Part shown: positions 1-5,266 of the stretch, piece by piece
Numbering within the stretch: the stretch's first letter is position 1
Layout of the letters: every line of letters begins with the position of its first letter
Source: Bryobacteraceae bacterium
Lineage (GTDB): Bacteria > Acidobacteriota > Terriglobia > Bryobacterales > Bryobacteraceae
Direction of reading: 5' to 3'
Assembly: GCA_030036985.1 (NCBI GenBank)
Contig: JASHSD010000290.1
Coordinates: forward strand, 1 to 5,266
Length of the DNA: 5,266 nucleotides
Notes under the pieces: generated by a model
What the model was told of the DNA's origin: nothing
Database searches by the model: none
What the model saw: the letters and a program-made list of their open reading frames with translations, nothing else
Position numbers and translations under genes: made by a program

Positions 1-60
1 GATATCAAACGATCCGTTCGGCAGCAGGTGATCGACCTGCGTCCTGTGGATGAGGTGTAA
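1..60 (+). CDS. nuoB: NuoB, 3' end only (complex I subunit B, partial)
   Basis: The first 20 codons are open from the left edge and end in TAA at 58-60. The last residues read IDLRPVDEV, which resembles the E. coli NuoB tail (VTNLRTPDEI), and the gene directly precedes nuoCD as nuoB does in E. coli-type operons. NuoB holds the terminal iron-sulfur cluster N2 that reduces quinone next to NuoD, but its cysteines lie outside the window and cannot be checked. The tail is in the same reading frame as nuoCD and is separated from it only by the stop and two codons. The identification rests on a short tail plus gene order, so it is likely rather than proven. Confidence 0.8.
   Translation, partial: DIKRSVRQQVIDLRPVDEV
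52..57 (+). promoter_or_regulatory. Ribosome binding site of nuoCD (GAGGTG)
   Basis: GAGGTG lies inside the last codons of nuoB, nine bases before the ATG at 67. It is a good Shine-Dalgarno match at a normal distance. Since it overlaps the upstream gene, nuoCD translation is probably coupled to nuoB. No separate promoter fits in the six-base gap. Confidence 0.65.
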
Positions 61-66
61 CACCGA

Positions 67-1803
67 ATGACAGGGGCCGTCCAGGCGCTTGAAACCGGGT
101 TGGGATTCCCGGCGGCGGCCTCGGACGGCTATCGCGACGGCATCCCGACGTTCTGGGTAGACCGTGACCAACTCCACTGGGTTTTGGCGTTCCTCAAGGA
201 CAGGGTGTCGAGCCCGTATAGGCTTCTTTACGATCTCAGCGCCACCGATGAGCGCATGCGCACTCATCACCCAGAGCAGCATAGTGATTTCACCCTGATC
301 TATCACCTGTTTTCGTTCGACCGTAACGAATACATCCGCATCAAGACAGCGCTTGATGAAAAAAACCTCTCGGTGGATACCTCCACCGACTTATGGCCGG
401 CGGCGAACTGGTACGAGCGTGAAGTATGGGACATGTTCGGCATCAGGTTCTCCGGGCATCCGCACCTGACCCGCATTCTTATGCCTCGCACCTGGGATGG
501 CCATCCTTTACGGAAAGATCACCCGGCACGCGCCACGGAAATGGGTGAATTTCGTCTGCCGGAAGCCAAAGAAAACATCGAGCAGGAAGCGCTGCGGTTT
601 CGCCCCGAGGAATGGGGCATGCAACGAACGCGCGGCGACAGCGACATCATCTTCCTGAATATCGGCCCGCAGCATCCGGGAACACATGGTGTCCTGCGTA
701 TTGTGGTTCAGCTGGATGGCGAAGAGATTGTGGATTGTGTTCCGGAGATCGGCTTTCATCATCGGGGCGCGGAAAAGATGGGTGAGCGGCAGACCTGGCA
801 CACGTACATTCCGTACACAGACCGGGTTGACTACCTGGGCGGCGTGATGAACAATCTCGCCTATCTGACCGCGGTCGAGAAGCTGGCCGGAATCACGGTT
901 CCGCCGCGAGCGCAGGTGATTCGAGTGATGCTTTCAGAGTTGTTCCGCATCATCAGCCATTTGGTCTGGTATGGGACCTTTTCCCAGGATCTCGGCCAGT
1001 TATCGCCGGTGTTCTACACCTTCAACGATCGCGAGCGCGCCTTCGCAATCATCGAAGCGATCTGCGGCGCTCGGATGCACCCCAACTGGTTTCGAATCGG
1101 AGGAGTGGCGCAGGACCTCCCCCGGGGCTGGGACAGCATGTTTCGCGATTTCGTGAAATATCTGCCACCGAAGCTCGCGGAATATGACCGTGAAATCCTC
1201 GGCAATCGTATTTTTCAGGCACGTACCAGAGGAGTGGGCGCTATCACGACACAGGAAGCGATCGAGTGGGGCATCACTGGCCCTATGCTGCGTGCCTGCG
1301 GCTTCCAATGGGATTTCCGCAAGAAGCAGCCTTATTCAGGCTATGAACAATTTCAGTTCGACATCCCGACCGGAAGTCACGGCGACTGCTTCGATCGCGC
1401 TGTGGTGCGGGTCGAGGAGATGCGGCAGAGCCTGCGAATCATTGAGCAGTGCGTAAACCAGATGCCGGAGGGCCCCTATAAATCGGATCATCCGCTGGCT
1501 TCGCCGCCGCTCAAACAAAATACGATGCATGACATTGAAACACTGATCACGCACTTCCTGAGCGTGAGTTGGGGGCCGGTAATTCCGCCAGGTGAAGCGC
1601 TGGGGGCCATCGAGGCCACAAAAGGAAACAACGGCTACTACCTGGTAAGCGACGGTGGCAACTATTCTTATCGGACGCGCATCCGAACGCCGTCATTCCC
1701 CCACATTCAGGCTTTGCCGCTTATGTGCCGGGGCAGGCTGGTCCCGGATCTTTTGGCGCTGCTAGGGGCGATGGATTACGTGCTGGCCGACATCGACCGT
1801 TGA
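67..1803 (+). CDS. nuoC: NuoCD, fused complex I subunits C and D
   Basis: This 578-residue protein fuses the 30-kDa (NuoC) and 49-kDa (NuoD) subunits of NADH:quinone oxidoreductase; the E. coli fusion is about 600 residues. The NuoC part covers roughly residues 25-155, with WYEREVWDMFGI at 115-126 and GHPLRKD at 145-151. A linker with EEWGM (181-185) leads to the NuoD part, about 193-578. There GPQHPGTHG (200-208) carries His203 and His207 of the quinone-site loop, and YTDRVDYLGG (250-259) carries Tyr256, which matches the quinone-contacting tyrosine of structurally known NuoD homologues. The C-terminus runs through GNNGYYLVSDG (520-530) and SYRTRIRTPSF to DIDR, as in E. coli. It works at the membrane interface, where it accepts electrons through NuoB and reduces quinone. 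The start is set by an in-frame TAA two codons upstream and by GAGGTG. No frameshift or missing motif is seen. Confidence 0.97.
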   Translation: MTGAVQALETGLGFPAAASDGYRDGIPTFWVDRDQLHWVLAFLKDRVSSPYRLLYDLSATDERMRTHHPEQHSDFTLIYHLFSFDRNEYIRIKTALDEKNLSVDTSTDLWPAANWYEREVWDMFGIRFSGHPHLTRILMPRTWDGHPLRKDHPARATEMGEFRLPEAKENIEQEALRFRPEEWGMQRTRGDSDIIFLNIGPQHPGTHGVLRIVVQLDGEEIVDCVPEIGFHHRGAEKMGERQTWHTYIPYTDRVDYLGGVMNNLAYLTAVEKLAGITVPPRAQVIRVMLSELFRIISHLVWYGTFSQDLGQLSPVFYTFNDRERAFAIIEAICGARMHPNWFRIGGVAQDLPRGWDSMFRDFVKYLPPKLAEYDREILGNRIFQARTRGVGAITTQEAIEWGITGPMLRACGFQWDFRKKQPYSGYEQFQFDIPTGSHGDCFDRAVVRVEEMRQSLRIIEQCVNQMPEGPYKSDHPLASPPLKQNTMHDIETLITHFLSVSWGPVIPPGEALGAIEATKGNNGYYLVSDGGNYSYRTRIRTPSFPHIQALPLMCRGRLVPDLLALLGAMDYVLADIDR

Positions 1804-1817
1804 GGAGACGAGAGGAC

Positions 1818-1823
1818 AGGAGA
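1818..1823 (+). promoter_or_regulatory. Ribosome binding site of nuoE (AGGAGA)
   Basis: AGGAGA lies five bases before the nuoE ATG at 1829. It is the best placed of several SD-like cores in the 25-base purine-rich spacer between nuoCD and nuoE; the others are GAGGAG at 1802-1807, overlapping the nuoCD stop, and AGAGGA at 1811-1816. It fixes the nuoE start and suggests strong initiation. Confidence 0.75.
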
Positions 1824-1828
1824 GAAGG

Positions 1829-2293
1829 ATGCTATCCGAACAGGAGCGGCGGGAGATCGAAGCCGAGTTTCCGCACTATCCGACCAGGCAGGCGCTGTCG
1901 ATCGACGCCATGCGTATTGTGCAGAAGCATCGCGGCTGGGTCTCAGACGAAGCCCTGGACGATATAGGCGAATTGCTCGGTTTGTCCCGCTCCGACCTGG
2001 ACGGCATGGCGGCCTTCTACAACCTGATCTTTCGCAAACCGGTCGGCAAGCATGTCATCTATCTCTGTGACAGCGTGAGCTGCTGGATTATGGGATGCCC
2101 GCAGTTGAGCGACCATCTCACAGCGCGACTGGGTACGCAGCTCGGAGAACGGAGCGCGGACGGGCAGTTTACCTGCCTGCCTATTGTCTGCCTGGGCGCA
2201 TGCGACCATGCGCCCGTGATGATGATCGATGACGATCTCCACCTGGATCTGGAACCCGCGAAACTGGACGCGATCCTTGAGCGGTACCGCTAG
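1829..2293 (+). CDS. nuoE: NuoE, complex I 24-kDa subunit (2Fe-2S cluster N1a)
   Basis: This 154-residue thioredoxin-fold ferredoxin subunit is slightly shorter than E. coli NuoE (166), mainly at the N-terminus. An N-terminal helical region (about 1-65) includes IVQKHRGWVSD (30-40) and GMAAFYNLIFRKPVG (59-73), both close to E. coli. The four N1a ligands are present as C80-x4-C85 and C121-x3-C125, the latter in CLGACDHAP, and the protein ends in LERYR like E. coli LERYK. NuoE binds NuoF at the cytoplasmic tip of the peripheral arm. N1a lies close to FMN and takes up an electron from it. The gene has a clear AGGAGA ribosome site, ends in TAG at 2291-2293, and is followed after two bases by nuoF. 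That TAG is a genuine terminator, which matters for reading the amber codon in nuoF. Confidence 0.97.
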   Translation: MLSEQERREIEAEFPHYPTRQALSIDAMRIVQKHRGWVSDEALDDIGELLGLSRSDLDGMAAFYNLIFRKPVGKHVIYLCDSVSCWIMGCPQLSDHLTARLGTQLGERSADGQFTCLPIVCLGACDHAPVMMIDDDLHLDLEPAKLDAILERYR

Positions 2294-2295
2294 CC

Positions 2296-2904
2296 ATGGA
2301 GAAGCCGCTCACCAGCAACATCAGACCGGGCCAGGAGCCGCCGGACCTCCACGCCTACGAACGGGCCGGCGGCTATCAGTCGCTGCACAAGGCGCTCGGT
2401 TCGATGACACCGCAGGCTGTGGTGGAAGAGGTGAAGGCGTCGGCGCTGCGGGGCCGCGGTGGCGCGGGCTTCCCAACCGGAGTCAAATGGGGCCTCGTCC
2501 CGAACGGCGAGGATGCGCCTCGCCCGAAGTACATGGTTGCGAACGGAGATGAAATGGAGCCTGGCACATTCAAGGACAGGCTCCTGCTCGGAGGCGATCC
2601 ACATCAGCTCATCGAGGGAATGATCGTCTCTGGTTACGCCACCGGCACGGACGTCGCGTACGTGTTTCTTCGCGGCGAATACAAGCTGGCCGCGCACAGA
2701 GTTTCGAAGGCAATCGCCGAAGCCTACAAGGCGGGTTACCTGGGCCGGAACATCGTGGGGTCTTCCTACAGCCTGGAGATGCACCTGCACGTGAGCGCGG
2801 GGCGGTACATGTGCGGCGAGGAGACCGGGATGCTCAATGCACTCGAAGGCAAACGGGCCAACCCGAGGGCGAAGCCTCCCTTTCCTACCGTCTCCGGTCT
2901 CTAG
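2296..2904 (+). CDS. nuoF: NuoF N-terminal fragment (FMN/NADH-binding part, truncated)
   Basis: This is the product predicted if the amber codon terminates translation: 202 residues. It contains the glycine-rich FMN/NADH loop GRGGAGFPTG (53-62) followed by Lys64, the NGDEMEPGTFKDR segment (83-95) in which Glu88 corresponds to E. coli Glu95 involved in NADH binding, and CGEETG (173-178). It stops just before the INNVET loop (209-214), which also lines the FMN pocket in known structures, and it lacks the SLBB domain and every N3 cysteine. Such a fragment would not be expected to pass electrons to NuoG. The start is the ATG two bases after the nuoE stop. It gives an N-terminus near the usual length, with the loop at residue 53 compared with 61 in E. 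coli. Confidence 0.85.
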   Translation: MEKPLTSNIRPGQEPPDLHAYERAGGYQSLHKALGSMTPQAVVEEVKASALRGRGGAGFPTGVKWGLVPNGEDAPRPKYMVANGDEMEPGTFKDRLLLGGDPHQLIEGMIVSGYATGTDVAYVFLRGEYKLAAHRVSKAIAEAYKAGYLGRNIVGSSYSLEMHLHVSAGRYMCGEETGMLNALEGKRANPRAKPPFPTVSGL

Positions 2905-2958
2905 GGCAAGCCGACAACCATCAACAATGTCGAAACGCTGTGCAACGTTCCGCATATT

Positions 2959-3570
2959 GTGAATCGCGGCGCTGCGTGGTTTCGCGGGCTGAGCCGAACG
3001 AAGGATGGGGGGACCAAACTGTACGGCGTCAGTGGGAAAGTCAAGCGACCTGGGCTGTGGGAACTACCTATGGGCACCAGCGCGCGTGAAATTCTCGAGG
3101 AGCACGCCGGCGGGATGCGCGACGGAGTTCGTTTCCGCGGGCTGCTGCCCGGAGGCGCTTCGACGGACTTTCTCACCGAAGAGCACCTTGATCTGCCCAT
3201 GGATTTCAACGAACTCCAGAAGGCCGGGAGCCGTATGGGCACAGGCACGATGATCGTGCTCGACGACAAGACCTGTCCGGTTGGGATGGTCTGGAACCTG
3301 GAGCATTTCTTTGCGCAGGAATCGTGCGGCTGGTGCACGCCTTGCTGGAGCGGCCTCAATTGGATCGAGCGGATTCTGCGGGCGATGGAGGAAGGTCAGG
3401 GGCAAGCGGGCGATATCGAGAAGCTTGCATTTCAAATCAGGTTCCTGGCGCCAGGCAACACGTTTTGTGCGCTGGCGCCTGGCGCGGCTGAACCCCTGCA
3501 GAGCGCGCTCCGCCACTTCCGCGAAGACTTCGAACAACACATCCGCGAAAAGAGGTGCCCGTGGAAATGA
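2959..3570 (+). CDS. nuoF: NuoF C-terminal fragment (SLBB and N3 cluster domain)
   Basis: This is the in-frame continuation of nuoF after the amber codon. Homology starts at 2905 (GKPTTINNVETL), so the coordinates given are only the longest piece with a possible start, a GTG at 2959 that corresponds to Val222 of the full frame. I see no convincing ribosome site there, so independent translation is doubtful. The segment carries the SLBB region with YGVSGKVKRPGLWELP, and then the N3 4Fe-4S motif ESCGWCTPC, with ligands Cys344, Cys347, Cys350 and Cys391 in full-frame numbering. After the third cysteine the usual Arg is replaced by Trp351. The end, APGAAEPLQSALRHFREDFE, matches E. coli closely. 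The TGA at 3568-3570 overlaps the nuoG start. Confidence 0.7.
   Translation: MNRGAAWFRGLSRTKDGGTKLYGVSGKVKRPGLWELPMGTSAREILEEHAGGMRDGVRFRGLLPGGASTDFLTEEHLDLPMDFNELQKAGSRMGTGTMIVLDDKTCPVGMVWNLEHFFAQESCGWCTPCWSGLNWIERILRAMEEGQGQAGDIEKLAFQIRFLAPGNTFCALAPGAAEPLQSALRHFREDFEQHIREKRCPWK
3551..3555 (+). promoter_or_regulatory. Probable ribosome binding site of nuoG (AGAGG)
   Basis: AGAGG lies inside the 3' end of nuoF. It is five bases before a GTG at 3561 and eleven bases before the ATG at 3567, both in the nuoG frame. The spacing suits the GTG slightly better. The ATG is favoured by codon type and by its ATGA overlap with the nuoF stop. The two starts differ by only two residues. Confidence 0.45.
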
Positions 3571-5266
3571 GGCCGGCCACGGTCTATATCGACGGCCGCG
3601 CCTTTCGCGTGAACGCAGAGGAAAATCTTCTGCATCAGTGCCTGTCACAGGGCTTCGACCTGCCCTACTTCTGCTGGCACCCAGCGCTCGGCTCCGTGGG
3701 TGCGTGCCGGCAGTGCGCAGTAAAACAGTTCAAAGATGAGCATGACCAGCAAGGGCGCCTGGTCATGGCATGCATGACCCCCGCATCGGAAGGCACCCGC
3801 ATTTCGATCCATGATCCGGATGCGGTGGCCTTTCGGGCTGGCATCATCGAGGGCCTGATGCTGAACCATCCGCATGATTGTCCCGTGTGTGACGAAGGCG
3901 GCGAATGTCACCTGCAGGACATGACGGTCATGACGGGACATGACTATCGCCGCTACCGGTTCAACAAGCGGACGTTTCGCAATCAATACCTCGGCCCCTT
4001 CCTGAACCACGAGATGAACCGCTGCATTCAGTGCTACCGGTGTGTGCGGTTCTACCGAGAATATGCGGGCGGATCGGACTTCAACTCATTCGCTCTGCGC
4101 GATCTGGTCTACTTCGGCCGTGAACGGGAGGGGGTTCTCGAAAACGAGTTTGCCGGCAATCTCGTAGAAGTCTGCCCGACTGGTGTCTTCACGGATGCGA
4201 CGCTCAAGAGGCACTACACGCGCAAGTGGGACCAGCAGTTTGCACCTTCGATCTGCACTCATTGCGGTTTGGGATGCAACATCAGCGTCGGCGAACGGTA
4301 TGGAATGCTGCGCCGGGTGGTCAACCGTTATAACGGCGAGGTCAATGGCTATTTCCTTTGTGATCGTGGGCGCTACGGATATGAGTTCGTGAACAGCGAC
4401 CGGCGGATTCGCACGCCGAAGCTGCGCGGCGGGGAAGCCAGTGCGGATGACGCGCGGCGGTATTTGCACGATCTGGCGCGCCAACCCGGTGTCATCGGAA
4501 TCGGCTCGCCCCGAGCATCGCTGGAGAGCAATTTTGCGCTGCGGGCACTGGTCGGCGCGGATCGATTCTATGCCGGGATTCCCGAAAGTGAACTCAAGCT
4601 GTTGCGGCTCATGCTGGATACGCTCCGTTCCGGCCGTTCACGCACTCCTTCGCTTCGCGAAGTGGGAGCGTGCGATGCGGTCCTGGTCCTGGGCGAAGAC
4701 GTAACCAATGTTGCGCCGCGGTTGGCGCTGAGCCTCCGGCAGTCCGTTCGGCAGCAATCCATGCGGCTGGCGGAAAAGCTGAAGATACCGTTGTGGCAGG
4801 ACCACGGAATCCGCGAAGCGGCGCAGGACATGAAATCCCCTCTGTTCATCGCCGCCACGAGCGCCACTCGCCTGGACGACATCGCAGCGGCCTGCTACAA
4901 GGCTGCTCCGGACGATCTGGCGCGTCTGGGATTCGCGGTGGCGCATGCTCTGGATTCGAGCGCGCCCGATCCGGAAGGTCTGGCGGGGGCTCAGCAGCAA
5001 CTGGCGCAGCAGATTGCGGCCGCGCTGAAGGCTGCCGAACGACCCCTGGTGGTGTCCGGTTCGAGCCTGCGCAGCAGTGGGATCATCCAGGCGGCCGCGG
5101 CAGTCGCGCGGGCTTTGTCTGGCTGCGGGCTTTCTTATTTGACGTCCGAATGCAACAGCTTTGGCCTGGCAATGATGACCGATGCGCCGGCCGAGGCCGC
5201 ATTGAGGAGCCATGCGAGCGCAGCGATCGTGCTGGAAAACGATCTTTACCGGCGAATGCCTGCCAG
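3567..5266 (+). CDS. nuoG: NuoG, complex I 75-kDa iron-sulfur subunit (5' part, runs off right edge)
   Basis: The frame is open from the ATG at 3567 to the right edge: 566 codons of a protein that has 908 residues in E. coli. NuoG conducts electrons from NuoF to the quinone-reducing end. The ferredoxin-like N-terminus holds N1b (Cys36, Cys47, Cys50, Cys69). Next come the N5 ligands His101, Cys105, Cys108 and Cys114 in HPHDCPVCDEGGEC, and the N4 ligands Cys153, Cys156, Cys159 and Cys203 (CIQCYRC and VCPTGVF). A molybdopterin-oxidoreductase 4Fe-4S domain (about 223-279) has Cys230, Cys233, Cys237 and Cys265, the off-path N7 cluster. The rest is the molybdopterin-oxidoreductase-like domain, including IGIGSPRASLESNFALR (310-326) and VLENDL (555-560), close to E. 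coli; this domain is not known to bind molybdenum in complex I. The start overlaps the nuoF stop as ATGA, implying coupled translation. A GTG at 3561 is an alternative start. No damage is seen. Confidence 0.96.
   Translation, partial: MRPATVYIDGRAFRVNAEENLLHQCLSQGFDLPYFCWHPALGSVGACRQCAVKQFKDEHDQQGRLVMACMTPASEGTRISIHDPDAVAFRAGIIEGLMLNHPHDCPVCDEGGECHLQDMTVMTGHDYRRYRFNKRTFRNQYLGPFLNHEMNRCIQCYRCVRFYREYAGGSDFNSFALRDLVYFGREREGVLENEFAGNLVEVCPTGVFTDATLKRHYTRKWDQQFAPSICTHCGLGCNISVGERYGMLRRVVNRYNGEVNGYFLCDRGRYGYEFVNSDRRIRTPKLRGGEASADDARRYLHDLARQPGVIGIGSPRASLESNFALRALVGADRFYAGIPESELKLLRLMLDTLRSGRSRTPSLREVGACDAVLVLGEDVTNVAPRLALSLRQSVRQQSMRLAEKLKIPLWQDHGIREAAQDMKSPLFIAATSATRLDDIAAACYKAAPDDLARLGFAVAHALDSSAPDPEGLAGAQQQLAQQIAAALKAAERPLVVSGSSLRSSGIIQAAAAVARALSGCGLSYLTSECNSFGLAMMTDAPAEAALRSHASAAIVLENDLYRRMPA

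Larger units (their letters stand above)
2296..3570 (+). pseudogene. nuoF: nuoF interrupted by in-frame amber codon (TAG at 2902-2904)
   Basis: The whole frame encodes NuoF, the 51-kDa NADH-binding subunit: 424 codons plus TGA, compared with about 445 residues in E. coli. Codon 203 is TAG. E. coli has SGVWGKPT at this point and the window has SGL-stop-GKPT, so the lost residue is a Trp (TGG to TAG, one transition) or another aromatic such as Tyr. Homology resumes immediately after the stop and continues to the C-terminus with no further stop or frameshift. The stop falls near the end of the FMN/NADH domain and removes the ubiquitin-like SLBB region and the N3 domain. The gene begins two bases after nuoE without a strong ribosome site of its own (weak GAGCGG at 2279-2284), so it is probably coupled to nuoE. 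The break is either a recent nonsense mutation, a base-calling or assembly error, or a suppressed codon. The intact downstream part argues that it is recent or artefactual. Confidence 0.9.

Noticed and set aside
2281..2290. Perfect 10-base palindrome GCGGTACCGC just before the nuoE stop and nuoF start.
   Set aside because: As a hairpin it has only a three-base stem with a four-base loop, and it encodes the conserved RYR end of NuoE. It is probably chance.
2902..2904. Pyrrolysine, selenocysteine or programmed recoding at the nuoF TAG.
   Set aside because: Selenocysteine uses TGA, and pyrrolysine is not expected at a conserved aromatic site. No downstream recoding structure stands out, and the neighbouring nuoE uses TAG as a normal stop.
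2290..2955. Long minus-strand open frame of 221 codons spanning the nuoF amber codon.
   Set aside because: It lies wholly opposite nuoF, has a low-complexity Arg/His-rich translation with no recognisable motif, and is typical of antisense frames in GC-rich genes.
3444..3455. Perfect 12-base palindrome CCTGGCGCCAGG in nuoF, with a near copy of half of it at about 3472-3482.
   Set aside because: It encodes the conserved repeated LAPG residues around the fourth N3 cysteine. It is codon-driven and has no terminator-like T run.
3064..3648. Minus-strand open frame of 194 codons opposite the nuoF-nuoG junction, with a similar one at 4638-5213 opposite nuoG.
   Set aside because: The plus strand at these places encodes well-conserved NuoF and NuoG. 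The antisense products are Arg-rich and match no family I recognise.
4648..4662. Small hairpin CTTCGC-TTC-GCGAAG inside nuoG.
   Set aside because: It is a short stem in continuous coding sequence with no T run or boundary. There is no evidence of a regulatory role.
13..4756. A 14-base direct repeat, TCCGTTCGGCAGCA, at 13-26 (nuoB) and 4743-4756 (nuoG).
   Set aside because: Both copies are in frame and encode SVRQQ in unrelated proteins. There are no flanking inverted ends or insertion signs, so shared codon use and chance explain it.
1..5266. A novel defence, mobile or biosynthetic system hidden in the window.
   Set aside because: Nearly every base is accounted for by conserved complex I genes in standard order, so no room or signal remains for another system.

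Overview
The window is an internal slice of a bacterial nuo operon, which encodes NADH:quinone oxidoreductase (respiratory complex I). All genes are on the plus strand and almost gap-free: the last codons of nuoB (1-60), a fused nuoCD (67-1803), nuoE (1829-2293), nuoF (2296-3570, broken by an in-frame TAG at 2902-2904) and the 5' two thirds of nuoG (3567 to beyond the right edge). The order B-CD-E-F-G matches the Escherichia coli operon. The largest intergenic gap is 25 bases, so there is no room for other genes, and I see no promoter, terminator, RNA gene, mobile element or CRISPR array.

The products belong to the E. coli type of complex I. NuoC and NuoD are one polypeptide, and NuoG keeps the four cysteines of the extra N7 cluster as well as those of N1b, N5 and N4. 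Compared from memory with the E. coli proteins, all subunits align along their length but differ at many positions, so the source is not a close relative of E. coli. The DNA is GC-rich. E. coli-type nuo operons also occur outside Gammaproteobacteria, for example in some Acidobacteriota and Deltaproteobacteria-like lineages. I cannot fix the taxon from this window.

Together the genes make the peripheral arm. NuoE and NuoF form the NADH-oxidising tip (FMN, N3, N1a). NuoG carries electrons along its iron-sulfur chain. NuoCD, with NuoB, forms the quinone-reducing end. The membrane-arm genes (nuoH to nuoN) would be expected to the right and nuoA plus the rest of nuoB to the left.

The one real irregularity is the amber codon in nuoF. 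It sits where E. coli has a tryptophan, and the same frame continues intact for 221 more codons with all N3 ligands present. As written, the sequence would give a 202-residue NuoF fragment without N3, and so no working NADH-input module unless the codon is read through, is a sequencing error, or another nuoF copy exists. I found no sign of an undescribed system; otherwise this is an ordinary respiratory operon.
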